Assembly (NCBI RefSeq): GCF_002563715.1 | Contig: NZ_PDJJ01000001.1 | Location: forward strand, 1,674,001-1,738,000 | Length of the DNA: 64,000 nt | Direction: 5' to 3' | Source: Isoptericola jiangsuensis | Lineage (GTDB): Bacteria > Actinomycetota > Actinomycetes > Actinomycetales > Cellulomonadaceae | Notes under the pieces: model-generated | The model's database searches: none | Seen by the model: the letters and a program-made list of their open reading frames with translations, nothing else | What the model was told of the DNA's origin: nothing | Part shown: piece after piece, positions 8,385-20,179 of the stretch | Position numbering within the stretch: the stretch's first letter is position 1 | Layout: each line of letters starts with the position of its first letter | Program-made: the position numbers and the translations under genes

Positions 8385-8499
8385 CCGTCCTCCTTCGCAC
8401 CGGTCGGCTGGGCAGCACTGTACGCGGCGCGGGGCGTGACGTGCGCCGCCGCTCCGCGCGCCCCCGGCGGGGGACGTCCGGAGGGTCGGTGGCGGCACC

Positions 8500-8505
8500 T
8501 AGACT
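8500..8505 (+). promoter_or_regulatory. -10 element TAGACT for dnaE (leaderless type)
   Basis: TAGACT ends 7 nt before the dnaE ATG, leaving no room for a ribosome-binding site. Confidence 0.55.
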
Positions 8506-8512
8506 CGCTGCC

Positions 8513-12090
<3,578 letters not shown>

Positions 12091-12094
<4 letters not shown>

Positions 12095-12600
12095 GCGGCA
12101 CCGAGGGAGGGACGCCCTCCCCGGCGGCGTGGGACGACGGCAGCGCCGACGACCGGTTCCGCGTCGTCCCCGCGGCCTACCTGTTCCTGCGCCGTGAGGG
12201 GCAGGTCCTCCTCCAGCTCCGCGCCGGCACCGGGTTCATGGACGGCCACTGGGCCGCGGGCGCGGCCGGGCACGTCGAGGCCGGCGAGTCGGCGCTCGCG
12301 GCGGCGGTGCGCGAGGCGCGCGAGGAGCTCGGGGTCGACGTGGACCCGGCCGACGTGCGGCCGCTGACCGTGCAGCACCGCGGGATCCCGCACGGACCGG
12401 CGCTGGAGCAGCGCGTCGACTTCTTCTTCGCCGCGACCCGGTGGGCAGGCACGCCCGCCCTCCAGGAGGCCGACAAGGCCGCCGACCTGCGCTGGTTCCC
12501 GCTCGTGCGCCTGCCCGACCCGGTGGTGCCGCACGAGCTCGTCGTGCTGCGCGACCTGCACGACGGCGCCGTGGAGCCGTTCCGCACCTTCGGGTTCTGA
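12091..12600 (+). CDS. Nudix hydrolase
   Basis: A 169-residue protein with a complete Nudix box, GHVEAGESALAAAVREAREELGV in the family pattern (quoted in two parts: GHVEAGESALA and REAREELG), starting near residue 61. The glutamates of REAREE bind the metal ions used to cleave nucleoside diphosphates linked to another group. The substrate cannot be predicted. The ATG overlaps the dnaE stop by 4 nt, so expression is probably coupled to the polymerase; a nucleotide-cleaning role would fit but is inference. A hairpin follows the stop. Confidence 0.88.
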
Positions 12601-12609
12601 CCCGCGGCA

Positions 12610-12635
12610 CGTGGGGCCGGCGCCGGGGCCCCACG
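12610..12635. terminator. Hairpin between Nudix gene and amidase gene
   Basis: Perfect 9-bp arms CGTGGGGCC/GGCCCCACG with an 8-nt loop lie in the 59-bp convergent gap. It probably ends both transcripts. Confidence 0.65.
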
Positions 12636-12659
12636 GGGACCCGGCGCCGGCGCGGTCCT

Positions 12660-14441
12660 TCAGCGCAGCGGTGGCGTGCGCGGCGGCGCGGTGCGGCGGT
12701 CCCCGGTGGCCTCGAACGCGGCGGCGAGGGCCAGCAGGCGGGTGTCGTCCCACCCGCGGCCGGCGAACGTGAGCCCGACGGGCATGCCCGTGTCGGCCAT
12801 GGTGCCCATCGGCACGGTGACGGTGGGCACGCCCGCGTGCCGGATCGCGAGGTTGCCGTTCGCGACCCAGACGCCGTTGGCCCAGGCGCGATCGGCGGAC
12901 GCGGGGTTCGTGTCCGCGTCGGCGCGGCCGACGTCGGCCATCGCGGGGAACACGACGGCGTCGAGGCCGAGGTCGTCCATCCACTCCTCGAGGTCGACGC
13001 GGCGGGTGGCCTCCAGCCCGCGCACGCCCTCGGCCATCCAGGGGATGTCGGTCATCGCGGCCACCGGGTGCTCGCGCACGTGCTGCGGGTAGGTGGCGAT
13101 GTCGTCGGTGAACCCGTCGTACCGGTCCGGCAGCGCGCCGTCGGGGTGCGGGAACACCTGCGCGCCGTCGACGCCGGTGAGGTCGGGCAGGTGCGGGTCG
13201 CCGTTGGCGCGCAGGAAGTCGTCCCACGCCCATGCGGACAGGTCGCAGAGCTCGCGCTCGAGGAACGGCGGCGGGACGAGCCCGCGCGTGGCGATCGTCG
13301 GGGCGCCGGGCCGGTCGCCCTCGTAGTTCGTCACGAGCGGCAGGTCGACCTCGACGACCCGGGCGCCGGCGGCCTCCAGGTCGGCGCGCGCGGCCTCCCA
13401 CAGGGCCAGCACGCTGGGCCGGGTCTCGACGCGCGTGCCGGTGGGGCCGCCGATGCCGCCGTCCGGCGCGGTGCCCGCGTCGGGGTCGGCGTTGACGTAC
13501 ATCCGCGGCACGCCGAGGACCCGTCCGGCGAGGCGCGCGCGGGCGTCGTCCACGTCCCTCGGCGCGAGCGCCGCGTAGGACGCGGGCCGGACGGCGGACG
13601 CCGCCGGGATCTCCACCCAGGGCTGGGCGCGCCAGAAGTCGCCGCGGGTCTCGGTGTCGTCGGCGACCACGACGTCGAGCACCTCCAGGAGGTCCGCCAT
13701 CGTGCGCGTGTGCGGCACCACGACGTCCATCGTCGGCACGAGCGGCCAGTTGCCGCGCACGGAGATCACGCCGCGCGACGGGGTGTAGGCGCACAGCGCG
13801 TTGCAGGAGGCCGGCGCCCGGCCGCTCGACCAGGTCTCCTCGCCGAGGCCGAACGCGGCCAGGCTCGCCGCGGTGGCGGTGCCCGACCCGTTGGAGGAGC
13901 CGGACCCGAACGCCGAGGTGAGGAAGTCCGCGCTGTACGGGCTCTCGGCGCGGCCGTACAGGCCGCGCTGCATGCCGCCGTTCGCCATGGGCGGCATGTT
14001 GGTCAGCCCGAGGCAGATCGCGCCGGCGTCGCGCAACCGTTCGATGGTGAACGCGTCGCGCTGCGCGACCAGGTCGGCGAACGCGGGCGAGCCCGCCGCC
14101 GCCGTGAGGCCCCGGACGAGGAAGCTGTCCTTCGCGGTGTAAGGGATGCCGTCCAGCGGGCCGAGCGGGCGCCCGGCGGCGCGGCGCGCGTCCGACGCCT
14201 CGGCCTCGGCCTCGGCGTCCGGGTTCGGCACGACCACGGAGGCCAGGGCCGTCGCGGTGCCGGGCGCGTCGTACGCGGCGATGCGGGCACGGTAGGCGCG
14301 CACGAGGCCGACGGCGGTGGCCGCCCCGGACTCCAGGGCGGCGCGCAGGTCGGCGACGGACGCCTCGTGGACCTCGACGGTGCCCGGCCCGGCGGTGCCG
14401 GACGCGGGCGCGGCGGGGGTCGTGACGTCGGTGTCAGCCAC
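12660..14441 (-). CDS. Amidase signature (AS) family amidase
   Basis: A 593-residue protein, longer than the usual ~470-500. The AS Ser-cisSer-Lys machinery is visible: Lys104 in IPYTAKDSF, Ser182/Ser183 in GSGSSNGSG and the nucleophile position Ser206 in EETWSSGRAPAS. The usual GGSIR around the nucleophile is replaced by WSSGR, so it belongs to a divergent branch. No signal peptide is seen. The GTG start overlaps the 3' end of the agmatine deiminase gene by 8 nt on the same strand, so they form an operon under the TetR-flanked promoter. AS enzymes cleave amide or urea-like bonds; hydrolysis of N-carbamoylputrescine is a contextual guess (see findings). Confidence 0.85.
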   Translation of the reverse strand: MADTDVTTPAAPASGTAGPGTVEVHEASVADLRAALESGAATAVGLVRAYRARIAAYDAPGTATALASVVVPNPDAEAEAEASDARRAAGRPLGPLDGIPYTAKDSFLVRGLTAAAGSPAFADLVAQRDAFTIERLRDAGAICLGLTNMPPMANGGMQRGLYGRAESPYSADFLTSAFGSGSSNGSGTATAASLAAFGLGEETWSSGRAPASCNALCAYTPSRGVISVRGNWPLVPTMDVVVPHTRTMADLLEVLDVVVADDTETRGDFWRAQPWVEIPAASAVRPASYAALAPRDVDDARARLAGRVLGVPRMYVNADPDAGTAPDGGIGGPTGTRVETRPSVLALWEAARADLEAAGARVVEVDLPLVTNYEGDRPGAPTIATRGLVPPPFLERELCDLSAWAWDDFLRANGDPHLPDLTGVDGAQVFPHPDGALPDRYDGFTDDIATYPQHVREHPVAAMTDIPWMAEGVRGLEATRRVDLEEWMDDLGLDAVVFPAMADVGRADADTNPASADRAWANGVWVANGNLAIRHAGVPTVTVPMGTMADTGMPVGLTFAGRGWDDTRLLALAAAFEATGDRRTAPPRTPPLR

Positions 14442-15492
14442 GGTCGCCCCCGGTCGTCGGCCCGCTCACCCGGGGCTGCTGCTGGGTGATGCAGTGGATG
14501 CCGCCGCCGCGGGCGAAGATCTCCCGGGCGTCGACGGTGACGACCTCGCGGCCCGGGTAGGCGTCGGCGAGGAGCTCGCGGGCGCGGGCGTCGGCGACGG
14601 CGTCGTCGAACCCGCAGGCGACGACGCCGCCGTTGACGAGGGTGTGGTTGACGTACGACAGGTCGACGAACCCGTGGTCGTCGCGCAGGACCGCCGGGGC
14701 GGGCAGGCCGACGACCCGCAGCGGGCGCCCGGCGGCGTCGCTCGCGGACTCCAGCAGGTCGCGCAGCACCCGGCTGACGAGGTGGTCGGGGTGCTGCGGG
14801 TCGGTCTGGTCGTGCAGGAGCACGGTGCCGTCCGCGGCGAACGTCGCGACCATGTCGACGTGCCCGTTGGTGCCGAGGGCGTCGTAGTCGCGGCCGAGGC
14901 CGCGGGGGAGCCAGACGAACGCGGTGGCGCCGATCGTGCGGGCGAGCTCGGCCTCGACGGCCGCGCGGTCGAGGCCGGGGTTGCGGCGGGGGTCGAGCTG
15001 GACGGTGTGCGTGAGCAGCACGGTGCCGGCGCCGTCGACGTGGATCGCGCCGCCCTCGTTGACGAGGTCGGAGGCGACGAGCTCGGCGCCGCTGAGGCGG
15101 GCGACGTGCGCGCCGAGGCGGGCGGACAGCTCCCACTCGGCCCACGCGGGGGCGCCCCAGCCGTTGAAGGTCCAGTCGACGGCGCCGAGGACGCCGGGGC
15201 GGTCGTCGTCGACGACGAACGTCGGGCCGACGTCGCGCATCCAGAACTCGTCCAGCGGTGCGGTGTGGATCTCGACGGCGCCGTCCAGCATGCGCCGGGC
15301 GCGGTCGGCCTGGCTGGGGTCGACGACCATGCTCACCGGCTCGAAGCGGGCGATCGTGTTGGCCACGTCGGCCCAGGCGCGGTAGCCGGCCTCCTGCTCC
15401 GCGGTGCTCGCGCCGAGCGTGAACCCCTCGCGGGGGAACGCCATCCAGGTCCGGTCGTGCGGGTCCGCCTCGTGCGGCATCCTCCAGGCCAT
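14434..15492 (-). CDS. aguA: Agmatine deiminase (peptidyl-arginine-deiminase family)
   Basis: A 352-residue guanidino-modifying enzyme that turns agmatine into N-carbamoylputrescine plus ammonia. Family landmarks are EFWMRDVGPTF (about residue 80), NEGGAIHVDG, TNGHVDM (catalytic His) and GGGIHCITQQQP, with the nucleophile at Cys334. Length is typical. It is the first gene of a leftward pair with the AS amidase and is transcribed divergently from a TetR gene, with a palindrome in the 62-bp gap. The neighbouring amine permease, putrescine oxidase and GABA genes strongly support agmatine as substrate over a peptidyl-arginine. Confidence 0.92.
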   Translation of the reverse strand: MAWRMPHEADPHDRTWMAFPREGFTLGASTAEQEAGYRAWADVANTIARFEPVSMVVDPSQADRARRMLDGAVEIHTAPLDEFWMRDVGPTFVVDDDRPGVLGAVDWTFNGWGAPAWAEWELSARLGAHVARLSGAELVASDLVNEGGAIHVDGAGTVLLTHTVQLDPRRNPGLDRAAVEAELARTIGATAFVWLPRGLGRDYDALGTNGHVDMVATFAADGTVLLHDQTDPQHPDHLVSRVLRDLLESASDAAGRPLRVVGLPAPAVLRDDHGFVDLSYVNHTLVNGGVVACGFDDAVADARARELLADAYPGREVVTVDAREIFARGGGIHCITQQQPRVSGPTTGGDRG

Positions 15493-15510
15493 GTCGTCAC
15501 ACCTTCGTTG

Positions 15511-15526
15511 TTGAGCGGCTGTTCAA
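15511..15526. promoter_or_regulatory. TetR operator candidate between aguA and tetR
   Basis: TTGAGCGGCTGTTCAA is an imperfect 16-bp palindrome (12 of 16 symmetric, TTGA/TCAA ends). It lies 18 bp before the aguA start and overlaps the expected -35 region of the tetR gene, so it could repress both directions. Confidence 0.6.
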
Positions 15527-15542
15527 TAAAGAAGGGTGCCCG

Positions 15543-15548
15543 TAGGGT
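15543..15548 (+). promoter_or_regulatory. -10 element TAGGGT for tetR (leaderless type)
   Basis: TAGGGT ends 6 nt before the tetR ATG. TGTTCA at 15520-15525 is a weak -35 at 17-bp spacing and overlaps the palindrome. Confidence 0.45.
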
Positions 15549-15554
15549 GGGCGC

Positions 15555-16211
15555 ATGTCAACCCCGTCCGCCCCGACCGGGACGGCCGCGGCGACCCGCC
15601 GCCGGCTCGACCCCGCCGCCCGCCGCGCCCAGGTCGTCGAGACGGCCTGCGCCATCGCCCGCGCCGACGGGCTCGCGCAGGTCACCACCCGCGCCGTGGC
15701 CGCGCGCGCCGGCATCACCGCGGCCCTCGTGTCCCACTACGTCCCCTCGATGGACGAGCTCGTCGCGGACGTCTTCGGCCGGGTCGTCACCGCCGAGCTC
15801 GACGACGTGGCCGCCCTGCTCGACGGGGTGCCGCCCGCCCGAGCCCTGGAGCTGCTGGTGCGCACCCTGCTCGACGGCGACCGCGACGACGTCACCCTCG
15901 TGTGGGTCGAGTCCTGGGCGCTCGGGCGTCGCAACGAGGCGCTCGCGGCCCGCGTCCGCGACCGCATGGACGCGTGGAAGTCGCTCGTGCGCCGGGTGAT
16001 CGACGCCGGCGTGGCGACCGGCGACCTCGAGGTCGCCGACCCGGACGCCGCCGCCTGGCAGGTGCTCGGGATGATCGACGGGCTCAACGCCCAGTCGCTC
16101 GTGCGGTGGGGCGCCACCACCGACCGCGCGGACCTCGTCGTGCGCGCGGTCGAGGGCATGTTGACACGGCGAGGGCCGGGCGGCACGCCGCCCGGCCCTC
16201 GCCGTGGATGA
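15555..16211 (+). CDS. TetR family regulator (likely of agmatine operon)
   Basis: A 218-residue regulator. The N-terminal HTH spans about residues 25-65 (VTTRAVAARAGITAALVSHYVPS), quoted as TRAVAARAGITAALVSHYV; the C-terminal ligand domain includes LVWVESWALGRRNEALAARV, quoted as WVESWALGRRNEAL, typical of the BetI-like C-terminal family. It is divergent from aguA with a palindromic site between them, so aguA-amidase is the likely target. The last ~15 residues (RRGPGGTPPGPRRG) are encoded by a 20-bp inverted repeat that also looks like the terminator, so this tail is probably not functional protein sequence. Confidence 0.88.
   Translation: MSTPSAPTGTAAATRRRLDPAARRAQVVETACAIARADGLAQVTTRAVAARAGITAALVSHYVPSMDELVADVFGRVVTAELDDVAALLDGVPPARALELLVRTLLDGDRDDVTLVWVESWALGRRNEALAARVRDRMDAWKSLVRRVIDAGVATGDLEVADPDAAAWQVLGMIDGLNAQSLVRWGATTDRADLVVRAVEGMLTRRGPGGTPPGPRRG
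16165..16206. terminator. Perfect 20-bp inverted repeat inside the 3' end of tetR
   Basis: Arms 16165-16184 and 16187-16206 are perfectly complementary with only 2 nt between them. It lies at the tetR/permease convergent junction and ends 3 nt before the tetR stop codon. No T-tract follows. Confidence 0.75.
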
Positions 16212-16217
16212 TCCCGC

Positions 16218-17762
16218 TCAGCCCGCGGAAGGGCCGTCCGCCGAGCTCCCGCGCGGCAGGACCTGCCCGCGGAAGAACTCCGGGCGGCGCACGCGCTGGA
16301 CGGCCATGACGACCAGGCCGAGCGCGAGGACGCCGACGCCGAGGACGAACACCAGGCCGACGCCGCCGATGTGCGAGCCGGAGCCGTACTCCGGGTCCAT
16401 GGAGTCGATCGACGTCTGGACGAAGAACACGAGCAGCAGCACGCCGCCGACGCCCGGCGCGACGATCTTCGTCAGGAGGGCGCGCGGGTCGCGCGCCTCG
16501 GAGCGGAAGTACCAGACGCACGCGAGCGCGGTGGCGCCGTAGTAGAAGCAGACCATGATCCCGAGGGCCGTGATCGTGTCCCACAGGACGTCCTCGGACA
16601 CGACGCGCATGACCGCGTAGAACACCGACGCGATGACGGCCGAGGCCACCGTGGCGTAGCCGGGGGACTGGAAGCGCGGCGTGATGCGCGCGTACTTCGG
16701 CGACAGCGCGCCGTAGTGGCCCATGGCGAGCATGGTGCGGGCGGGCGACACGATCGTCGACTGCAGCGACGCGGCCGACGACGACAGCACCGCCAGCGAC
16801 ATGAGGATCGCGGTGGGGCCCATGACGGGGCCGGCCAGGGCGGCGAAGACGTTGCCCTGGATGTCCGGGTTGCCCAGGCCGAGACCGTCCTCGCCCACGC
16901 CCGCGAACGTCAGCACCGCCAGGCCGACCGTCATGTAGAGCACGACGATGACGAAGATGGTCGAGGTCGCCGCCTTGCCCGGCGTGACCGCGGAGCCCTT
17001 GGTCTCCTCGTTGAGGGTGAGCACGACGTCCCAGCCCCAGTAGATGAAGACCGACAGGGACACGCCCGCGGCGAACGCGGAGAACGAGTCGACGGCGAAC
17101 GGGTCGAACCACTGCGGGTCGATCGTCAGGCCGGCCGGCGCGGTGCCACCCGCGACGTGGGCGTACGCGGCGATCGAGAACCACACGAGCACGGCGACCT
17201 GGAAGCCGACCAGCACGTACTGGACGATCTTCGTCGTCTCGACGCTGCGGTAGGCGATCCAGCACGCCGCCGCCATGAACGCCAGGCAGGTGACGATGTT
17301 GACCCACACGTTGCGGGTGAGGTCCGCGAGCCCGGGGTTGCCCGTGATCTGGGCGAGCGCGAGGTAGAAGAAGTCGACCGCGATGCCCGCGAGGTTGGAC
17401 AGCACGAGGATCGTGGCCGCCAGCAGGCCCCAGCCGCCCATCCAGCCCACGAACGGGCCGAACGCCTTCGACACCCAGGTGAACGTCGTGCCGGCGTCGG
17501 GCATGGCCTTGTTGAGCTGCCGGTAGCCGACCGCGACGAGCAGCATCGGCACGAAGCCGACGAGGAAGATCGCGGGCAGCTGCTCGCCGACCGCCGCGGC
17601 CGTCGGGCCGAGCGCCCCGGACAGCGTGTAGGCGGGCGCGATGGTCGAGACGCCGATGACGACGGAGCCCAGCAGGCCCAGGCGGCCGGCGCCGAGGCCC
17701 TTGCCGGTCGTGGCGCCGTCCGCGGGCGCGGGCGCCTGCGACGTGGTGGTGGGAGCGCTCAT
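16218..17762 (-). CDS. APC superfamily amino acid/polyamine permease
   Basis: A 514-residue inner-membrane transporter with about 12 hydrophobic segments. The start of TM1 (GLLGSVVIGVSTIAPAYTLS) carries the glycine-rich unwound-helix style of APC carriers, and MPDAGTTFTWVSKAFGP matches the second signature region. It would import an amino acid or amine. It is the third gene of a leftward operon puo-usp-permease, with ATGA overlap to the Usp gene. That context favours putrescine or a related amine as substrate, but specificity cannot be read from sequence. Confidence 0.88.
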   Translation of the reverse strand: MSAPTTTSQAPAPADGATTGKGLGAGRLGLLGSVVIGVSTIAPAYTLSGALGPTAAAVGEQLPAIFLVGFVPMLLVAVGYRQLNKAMPDAGTTFTWVSKAFGPFVGWMGGWGLLAATILVLSNLAGIAVDFFYLALAQITGNPGLADLTRNVWVNIVTCLAFMAAACWIAYRSVETTKIVQYVLVGFQVAVLVWFSIAAYAHVAGGTAPAGLTIDPQWFDPFAVDSFSAFAAGVSLSVFIYWGWDVVLTLNEETKGSAVTPGKAATSTIFVIVVLYMTVGLAVLTFAGVGEDGLGLGNPDIQGNVFAALAGPVMGPTAILMSLAVLSSSAASLQSTIVSPARTMLAMGHYGALSPKYARITPRFQSPGYATVASAVIASVFYAVMRVVSEDVLWDTITALGIMVCFYYGATALACVWYFRSEARDPRALLTKIVAPGVGGVLLLVFFVQTSIDSMDPEYGSGSHIGGVGLVFVLGVGVLALGLVVMAVQRVRRPEFFRGQVLPRGSSADGPSAG

Positions 17763-18661
17763 GCGGCACCCCCGGCGGCGGTGGCGGCCGTGGCGGCCTC
17801 GGCGGGCCGGGGCACGACGAGCATCGGCACCGGGAGGTGGCGCAGCATGCGCGCGGCGGTGGTGCCGAGGAACGTGCGGCGCCCGGTGGCGAGCCGCGAG
17901 GAGCCGACGAGCAGCAGGCTGCCCGGCTCCCAGGCGACGGAGTCGATGGCGTGTCTCATGGAGCGTCCTTGCCCGATCTCGATGGTGACGACGGTGTCAG
18001 GGGTGGTCCGGGGGTCGGCGGTGACGGCCTCGGCGGTCCGGCGGACCAGGTCCTCGGCGCGCCGGCGTGCCTCGGCGCCGGCCCCGTGGTGCTCGTCGAC
18101 GTCCACGAGGGACACGAGGTGCAGCGGCACCTCGGCCCGCAGGGCGGTGCGCACCGCCTCGTCGACGACGAGCTGCGCCCCCGGTCGGGTGCCGACGGCA
18201 CAGTACACCGCCCGCAGGGTCCCGGCGGACCGGTACCGGGGCGGGGTGAGGAGCACCGGCACGGGGGAGGCGTGGAGCAGGTGGGTCGCGACGGGACCCA
18301 CCGTGAAGGCCGACGCGGGGCCGCCCGAGGCGGTCCCGACGACGACGAGCGAGGCGTCGAGCTCGACGGCGGCGTCGATCACGCCCTGGGCGATCGAGCG
18401 GTCCCGGCGCAGGTGGGTGCGCACCACGACGTCGTCGCCGACGACGTCGCGGGCCTCGGCCAGCCAGTCGCGGGCGCGCTCCTCGGTGAGCGGGCCGACG
18501 TCCCCGACGGGCGGGTAGGGCGCCCCGAACGGGTCGTCGGTGCGCACGACGAGGACGACGTCGATCTCGGCGCCGACCGAGCGTGCGACGTCGGCCGTCA
18601 GGGTGAGCGCGTCCTGGCTGCGGGAGTCGCCGCCGTAGGCGACGACGAGGCGGGCGGTCAC
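17759..18661 (-). CDS. Tandem universal stress protein (UspA)
   Basis: A 300-residue protein made of two Usp domains: residues 1-145 (ARLVVAYGGDSRSQDAL, ending VATHLLHASPVPVLLTPP) and about 155-290 (ending ARMLRHLPVPMLVVP). Usp domains bind ATP or AMP. The GTG start overlaps the putrescine oxidase stop (GTGA) and the stop overlaps the permease start (ATGA). Such tight coupling suggests a shared role, for instance as a nucleotide-sensing modulator of the permease; fused or neighbouring Usp domains are known for APC transporters. This functional link is inference. Confidence 0.88.
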   Translation of the reverse strand: MTARLVVAYGGDSRSQDALTLTADVARSVGAEIDVVLVVRTDDPFGAPYPPVGDVGPLTEERARDWLAEARDVVGDDVVVRTHLRRDRSIAQGVIDAAVELDASLVVVGTASGGPASAFTVGPVATHLLHASPVPVLLTPPRYRSAGTLRAVYCAVGTRPGAQLVVDEAVRTALRAEVPLHLVSLVDVDEHHGAGAEARRRAEDLVRRTAEAVTADPRTTPDTVVTIEIGQGRSMRHAIDSVAWEPGSLLLVGSSRLATGRRTFLGTTAARMLRHLPVPMLVVPRPAEAATAATAAGGAA

Positions 18662-20067
18662 GCGGCCCGGGCCGCGGCCGGCTCGCCGAGCTCGGCGAGC
18701 AGCGTCTCGGCGACGGCGCGGCCGGAGCGCAGGGCGCCGTCGACGTGCTGGTAGCCCTCGGCGGCGAGGTCGGAGCACGCCCAGTGGATGGGACCCACGG
18801 GGGCGGCCTGGTCGGCGCCGTAGCGGTGCAGCCCGCCGAGGTCGAAGCTCGCGGCGTAGGCGCCGCGGGTCCACTCCTCGGAGCCCCAGTCGGACTCGAA
18901 GTAGACCTCGGGCTCGAGGGCGGCGTCACCGAGGTACTCGGCGATCCCGGCGAGGATCGCGGCGCGGCGCTCGTCCGCGCTCAGGCGGAACATCGCGTCG
19001 GCCTTCTCGTCGGACACGAACCCGACCAGGGTGCCGCGGGTGTCGCCGTGGTTGGTGTTGTCGTACACCTCCTGGACGAGGCGGCCGGCCCCGAAGCAGG
19101 TGCCGGACAGCCCGTCCTCGCGCCAGAACGGCGTCGGGTAGACGGCGTGCACCTTGATGACCAGTCCGAGCGACAGGTGCTGGTGGAGCTGGTGCTGGCG
19201 GCGGGGCAGCGGCGGCTCGAACGAGACGCGCGAGTACAGGTTCGGCGGGACCGCCATGACGACGCGGCGGGCGCGCACGACGACGCGGTCGGAGACGACG
19301 GTGACGCCCTCGTCGTCGCGCCGCACGGTACGCACCGGGGTGGACAGGTGGACGTCGTCGCCGAGCTCGGCGGCCATGGCGAGCGAGACGGACTGCATGC
19401 CGCCGACGACGCGGCGGTCGAGGATGAAGTCCTCGTCGACGAGGTGCGAGAAGGAGCCCGCGGAGGCGGCCATGAGGACGGCCTGGAGCGCGGAGAACGC
19501 GTGGGCGGGCTTGGTGAGCATGCCGCCGGCGATGAAGAGGCCGATGTTGTCGCAGGCCTCGGCGTCGTCGGACTGGCTCCGCAGCCAGTGGTGGAACGAG
19601 ATCGTGTCGAGCTCGCGGGCGAGCGGGTGCGCCCAGGGCTCGCGGACGCCGATCTCGGCGACGAGGCCGTCGAGGATCTCGATGAGCCTCTCCATCTCGG
19701 CGGCGGTGGTCTCGCCGACGGGGAACCGGTCGCCGGTGTAGCGGGTGCGGGTGCCGTCGGCGCCGACGTAGACGGACTCGCCGTCGCGGTAGCGCGGGTA
19801 GGTCTCCTTGCCGAGCTCGTCGAGGAGGCCGAGGAGCTCGGTCTGGTCGGGGGAGACCCACTGGCCGCCGATCTCGAGCCAGGCGCCGTCGACGGTGTCG
19901 CTCCAGGTGCGGCCGCCGACGCGGTCGCGGGCCTCGAGGACAGCGACGCTGCGGCCGGCGCGGGCGAGGCGGCGGGCGGCCATGAGGCCGGCGGGGCCGG
20001 CGCCGACGACGACGACGTCGCGCTCCAGCTCGAGGGGGGTGTGCTCGCGGGTGGCGTGGGTGTCCAT
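18658..20067 (-). CDS. puo: Putrescine oxidase (FAD-dependent flavin amine oxidase)
   Basis: A 469-residue flavoprotein that oxidises putrescine to 4-aminobutanal, ammonia and hydrogen peroxide. The FAD-binding start VVVVGAGPAGL is at residues 18-28, and EARDRVGGRTW follows. Segments such as LEIGGQWVSPDQTELL, NIGLFIAGGMLTKPAHAFS and AVPPNLYSRVSFEPPLPRRQ closely match my memory of Rhodococcus/Kocuria putrescine oxidases. The ATG at 20067 is preferred over 20109 because AGGAAGAGG precedes it and the upstream start lies inside the operator. First gene of a leftward operon with usp and the permease, divergent from a TetR gene. Confidence 0.92.
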   Translation of the reverse strand: MDTHATREHTPLELERDVVVVGAGPAGLMAARRLARAGRSVAVLEARDRVGGRTWSDTVDGAWLEIGGQWVSPDQTELLGLLDELGKETYPRYRDGESVYVGADGTRTRYTGDRFPVGETTAAEMERLIEILDGLVAEIGVREPWAHPLARELDTISFHHWLRSQSDDAEACDNIGLFIAGGMLTKPAHAFSALQAVLMAASAGSFSHLVDEDFILDRRVVGGMQSVSLAMAAELGDDVHLSTPVRTVRRDDEGVTVVSDRVVVRARRVVMAVPPNLYSRVSFEPPLPRRQHQLHQHLSLGLVIKVHAVYPTPFWREDGLSGTCFGAGRLVQEVYDNTNHGDTRGTLVGFVSDEKADAMFRLSADERRAAILAGIAEYLGDAALEPEVYFESDWGSEEWTRGAYAASFDLGGLHRYGADQAAPVGPIHWACSDLAAEGYQHVDGALRSGRAVAETLLAELGEPAAARAA

Positions 20068-20097
20068 GGCCTCTTCCTGCGTCGGCGAAGGTTTATG

Positions 20098-20110
20098 AAT
20101 GACAGTCATT
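20098..20110. promoter_or_regulatory. TetR operator between puo and tetR
   Basis: AATGACAGTCATT is a perfect 13-bp palindrome around a central A, set in an AT-richer patch. It lies 30 bp before the puo start and 70 bp before the tetR start. Confidence 0.65.
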
Positions 20111-20179
20111 AAGGACCGGCGGGGGCCGATCCGTCAAGACCTGCGTCACACCCCCGTGCCGCCGAGGGATCGTGAGATC

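Noticed and set aside
20099-20179. Longer start of the second TetR gene at 20099
   Set aside because: It would lie inside the palindromic operator and adds sequence unlike TetR N-termini.
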